A DNA stretch of 26,471 nt from JAKFWF01 sp031367505 (GTDB taxonomy: Bacteria > Pseudomonadota > Alphaproteobacteria > Rhizobiales > Hyphomicrobiaceae), in contig JANLPY010000338.1 of NCBI GenBank assembly GCA_031367505.1, positions 1-26,471 of the forward strand, given 5' to 3'. The notes beneath the pieces are model-generated. The model was not told where the DNA came from. It saw only the letters and a list, made by a program, of their open reading frames with translations, and searched no databases. Shown here piece after piece: positions 24,520-26,471 of this stretch (within the stretch, counting starts at the first letter, position 1; every line of letters starts with the position of its first letter). A program made the position numbers and the translations under genes.

Positions 24520-24918
24520 ATGGCTAACCTTCTCGCACGACGTTTGCGAAGTGACATGACCGACGAGGAGCGGATCCTTTGGAGCGACCTGCGTAAACGC
24601 AGTTCCATGGGTCTGCGATTTCGCAGGCAGCATCCGATCGGACCATACGTTGTTGACTTTGCCTGCTTGGAACGAAACCTCATTGTCGAAGTCGACGGTG
24701 TGCATCACAGCCAAGCTGCCAACATCGCTGCTGACACACGGCGCACTGCCTGGCTCGAAGCGAATGGCTATCGCGTATTCCGCTGTTGGAACTGGGAAGT
24801 GCGTGAAAATCTCGACGGTGTCATTACTTCGATGCTGGGCGAATTCGGATTGCTCGACGATACCCCCCACCCCGGCCCTCCCCCACCAGGGGGGAGGGGG
24901 GGAAGATGGACAAGGTAG
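24520..24918 (+). CDS. DUF559 (Vsr-like endonuclease fold) protein
   Basis: A protein of 132 residues whose first 108 form a typical DUF559 domain, related to very-short-patch-repair and PD-(D/E)xK nucleases. Family marks are the N-terminal helix SDMTDEERILWSDLR, the FRRQHPIGPYVVDFACL strand with Asp46, and LIVEVDGVHH with Glu57, Asp59 and His62. The end is GYRVFRCWNWEV. These acidic residues could bind metal, so the enzyme may be active. The last 20 residues (from about DDTPHPG) are encoded by a palindromic repeat and are Pro/Gly-rich. It lies opposite to the box genes and interrupts that operon. No binding site of quality precedes the ATG. Its role is unknown. Confidence 0.8.
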   Translation: MANLLARRLRSDMTDEERILWSDLRKRSSMGLRFRRQHPIGPYVVDFACLERNLIVEVDGVHHSQAANIAADTRRTAWLEANGYRVFRCWNWEVRENLDGVITSMLGEFGLLDDTPHPGPPPPGGRGGRWTR

Positions 24919-25006
24919 CTTTCGCGTTGCATCAACTAGCCCATCAGTGAGCCCGCACCCATTTCTTACCCTCCCCCCTTGAGGGGGAGGGGCAGGGTGG
25001 GGGGTG
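24862..25006. repeat. GC-rich inverted-repeat element in the boxC-boxB gap
   Basis: Two G/C-rich arms in opposite orientation, 24862-24898 and 24969-25006, enclose about 70 bases. The left arm runs ACCCCCCACCCC, GCCCTCCCCC, then GGGGGGAGGG; the right arm is close to its reverse complement (CCCTCCCCCC to GGGTGGGGGGTGT). Each arm can also fold on itself. This type of repeat is frequent in Hyphomicrobiales and often makes PHPGPPP tails when read through. It overlaps the 3' end of the DUF559 gene and ends about 35 bases from the boxC stop. Confidence 0.85.
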
Positions 25007-25040
25007 TCGCAGGAACGTGCAACAGGATCAATCATCGGTC

Positions 25041-26471
25041 CTAAATCCGATCCCGGTTGAATTCGGCTTTCTGGCCGGTGCCGTAGCGTTTGAGGGCGCC
25101 GTTTTCGCCGCTCGCATTTGGACGCTGGAAGATCCAATTCTGCCAGGCGGTGAGGCGTCCGAAGATGCGCGTTTCCATAGTCTCAGGGCCGGGGAAACGC
25201 AAATTAGCCTCGAGCCCCGTGAGACCGTCGGCCGAGAAGCTCGCGCGCTCCTCGAGGAAGATCCGGATCTCGTCGTCCCAATCGATGTGCTCGAAGGTTT
25301 GAGTGACGAGGCCCAGCGCCTCGGCTGCATCGGCATCGAGTGGTTTTCCGGCTTGAGCTTGGGCCGCGGCAACGCTCTCCGGCGTGCCAAGAAAACGCGT
25401 GGCAAGGCGCGTTAGGTCATTGCTCATCGGATAGGGGCCGAAGTTCGACGCCGTCAGCACCAAAACGGCCGGCGCTCGATTGTCGCCCGGGAACGTGCCC
25501 GCCAGCATGTATGAGCGATCACAGGCAAACGCGATTTCGGCGAGCGGTCCAGCAAAACAACTCCCCGGTGTGATCAACGCCACGAGCGAGCGCGAGGTAA
25601 CGTCGATGCGCTTCAATGTGCGCTTCCAATAGTTGGTGATCTCACGCACAAGCCAGTGCGATCCGTGATCAGCGCTGAATTGATCGTAAGCTAGAACGTT
25701 CGTCGCATCACCCACTGTCTTGAAGATCCACACGCCCACATCGAGCTCATTGAGCCGCAAATGCAAGATCGCATCTTCGAGTTCGCGCGCACACCGCAGC
25801 GGCCAAAACTGGTCGCCTTCGGCTAGAAATGCATCAACCGAATTCGGCGCAGCATCGGCTGGACCTGAAACCGTGATCGTCGCGCGGCGTGCGGCGCGGT
25901 CAATATCAACGCGCACGGAGGAATATATCACGGCATCGCCATCGATTTGCCGAGCCAGCGGCTGGAACGTCACGCCCTTGGCATCAGCCGGCCGATGCGA
26001 TCCGGCAGCGAACTTGGCCGCGGCCGATTTTACGACCGCATCGAATTTCGAATTCGGCGCGGTCTGATCGACGAGCCGCCACTGCACGGCGCGTTTCCCC
26101 TTGACGCCTTCTTCCGTCGTGCAAAACACATCCGCCAGATCACGGCGTACACGGCGCTTGTCGGTCACGCGGGTCAATCCGCCTGTCCCTGGCAGTACCG
26201 CTAGCAAAGGCAACTCGGGCAGCGATACGGTCGAGTTACCGTCATCGGCAAGAATGATATGGTCGGTTGCGAGCGCCAACTCGTAGCCGCCGCCCGCCGC
26301 CGTGCCCTTGATGGCGCAGATGAACTTGAGGCCGGAGTTCTGGCTCGCCTCCTCCATGCCGTTGCGCGTCTCGTTGGTGAACTTGCAGAAGTTCACTTTG
26401 TGCGCGTGCGTCGAGCCGGCCAGCATGCGGATGTTGGCACCAGCGCAGAACACCTTGTCCTGGCCCGACTT
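25041..26471 (-). CDS. boxC: 2,3-epoxybenzoyl-CoA dihydrolase BoxC (5' end outside window)
   Basis: A crotonase-family enzyme that cleaves the epoxide ring product of BoxAB to 3,4-dehydroadipyl-CoA semialdehyde and formate. The visible part has 476 residues; the full protein is about 555, so roughly 80 N-terminal residues lie beyond the right edge. The crotonase fold is seen in FCAGANIRML (oxyanion loop), KFICAIKGTAAGGGYELALATDH, and LPELPLLAVLPGTGGLTR. A second crotonase-like half follows (VALITPGSCFAGPLAEIAFACDRSY). The C-terminus WQNWIFQRPNASGENGALKRYGTGQ is very typical of BoxC. The frame continues in codon register to the last base of the window. It is the most upstream gene seen of the minus-strand aromatic cluster. 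Confidence 0.95.
   Translation of the reverse strand, partial: KSGQDKVFCAGANIRMLAGSTHAHKVNFCKFTNETRNGMEEASQNSGLKFICAIKGTAAGGGYELALATDHIILADDGNSTVSLPELPLLAVLPGTGGLTRVTDKRRVRRDLADVFCTTEEGVKGKRAVQWRLVDQTAPNSKFDAVVKSAAAKFAAGSHRPADAKGVTFQPLARQIDGDAVIYSSVRVDIDRAARRATITVSGPADAAPNSVDAFLAEGDQFWPLRCARELEDAILHLRLNELDVGVWIFKTVGDATNVLAYDQFSADHGSHWLVREITNYWKRTLKRIDVTSRSLVALITPGSCFAGPLAEIAFACDRSYMLAGTFPGDNRAPAVLVLTASNFGPYPMSNDLTRLATRFLGTPESVAAAQAQAGKPLDADAAEALGLVTQTFEHIDWDDEIRIFLEERASFSADGLTGLEANLRFPGPETMETRIFGRLTAWQNWIFQRPNASGENGALKRYGTGQKAEFNRDRI

Noticed and set aside
24481..25137. Minus-strand frame of 218 codons across the boxC-boxB gap
   Set aside because: It lies antisense to the DUF559 gene and through the palindromic repeat, has no family resemblance, and the DUF559 frame explains the region.

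Overview
This is a 26.5 kb chromosomal window from an alphaproteobacterium, most likely a member of the Hyphomicrobiales near the Xanthobacteraceae/Bradyrhizobium group. That placement is inferred from four things: protein styles (a TorF-type porin, Omp31-like beta-barrel protein, DUF2076 protein and a box-type benzoyl-CoA pathway), moderate-to-high GC, two kinds of palindromic intergenic repeats typical of this group, and the lack of long operons in the left half. No tRNA, rRNA, CRISPR array or prophage was found.

Left end (1-4.8 kb): the first bases are the 5' end of a probable transposase gene on the minus strand. The element has cut off the 3' end of a TorF-family porin gene. A plus-strand folate/pterin pair follows: a FolM/PTR1-type reductase and FolB. 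Then come two tandem paralogous secreted glucosaminidase-like proteins that share an unnamed C-terminal domain.

Middle (4.8-20.4 kb): mostly single genes. In order they are an EamA transporter, a cystathionine beta-lyase-type PLP enzyme, a TTC38-like TPR protein, an SDR, a PhaJ-like MaoC hydratase, a membrane-anchored TPR protein, a zinc alcohol dehydrogenase, a dihydrodipicolinate synthase-family lyase, an orphan TRAP binding protein whose last codons look frameshifted by a 4-bp duplication, an outer-membrane beta-barrel protein, a DUF2076 protein, a small conserved protein divergent from an XRE-cupin regulator, a two-TM membrane protein, a full-length glutamyl-tRNA synthetase, a cold-shock protein and a small secreted protein. 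Several hairpin terminators separate these units.

Right end (20.4-26.5 kb): a minus-strand aromatic-degradation cluster transcribed boxC (5' end outside the window), boxB, cupin, Rieske oxygenase, SDR. BoxB epoxidises benzoyl-CoA and BoxC opens the ring hydrolytically. The Rieske, cupin and SDR genes downstream suggest a feeder pathway whose substrate cannot be read from the sequence. Between boxC and boxB lies a plus-strand DUF559 (Vsr-like) nuclease gene whose 3' end runs into a GC-rich inverted-repeat element. It looks like a small inserted module interrupting the operon and is the most intriguing structure here.
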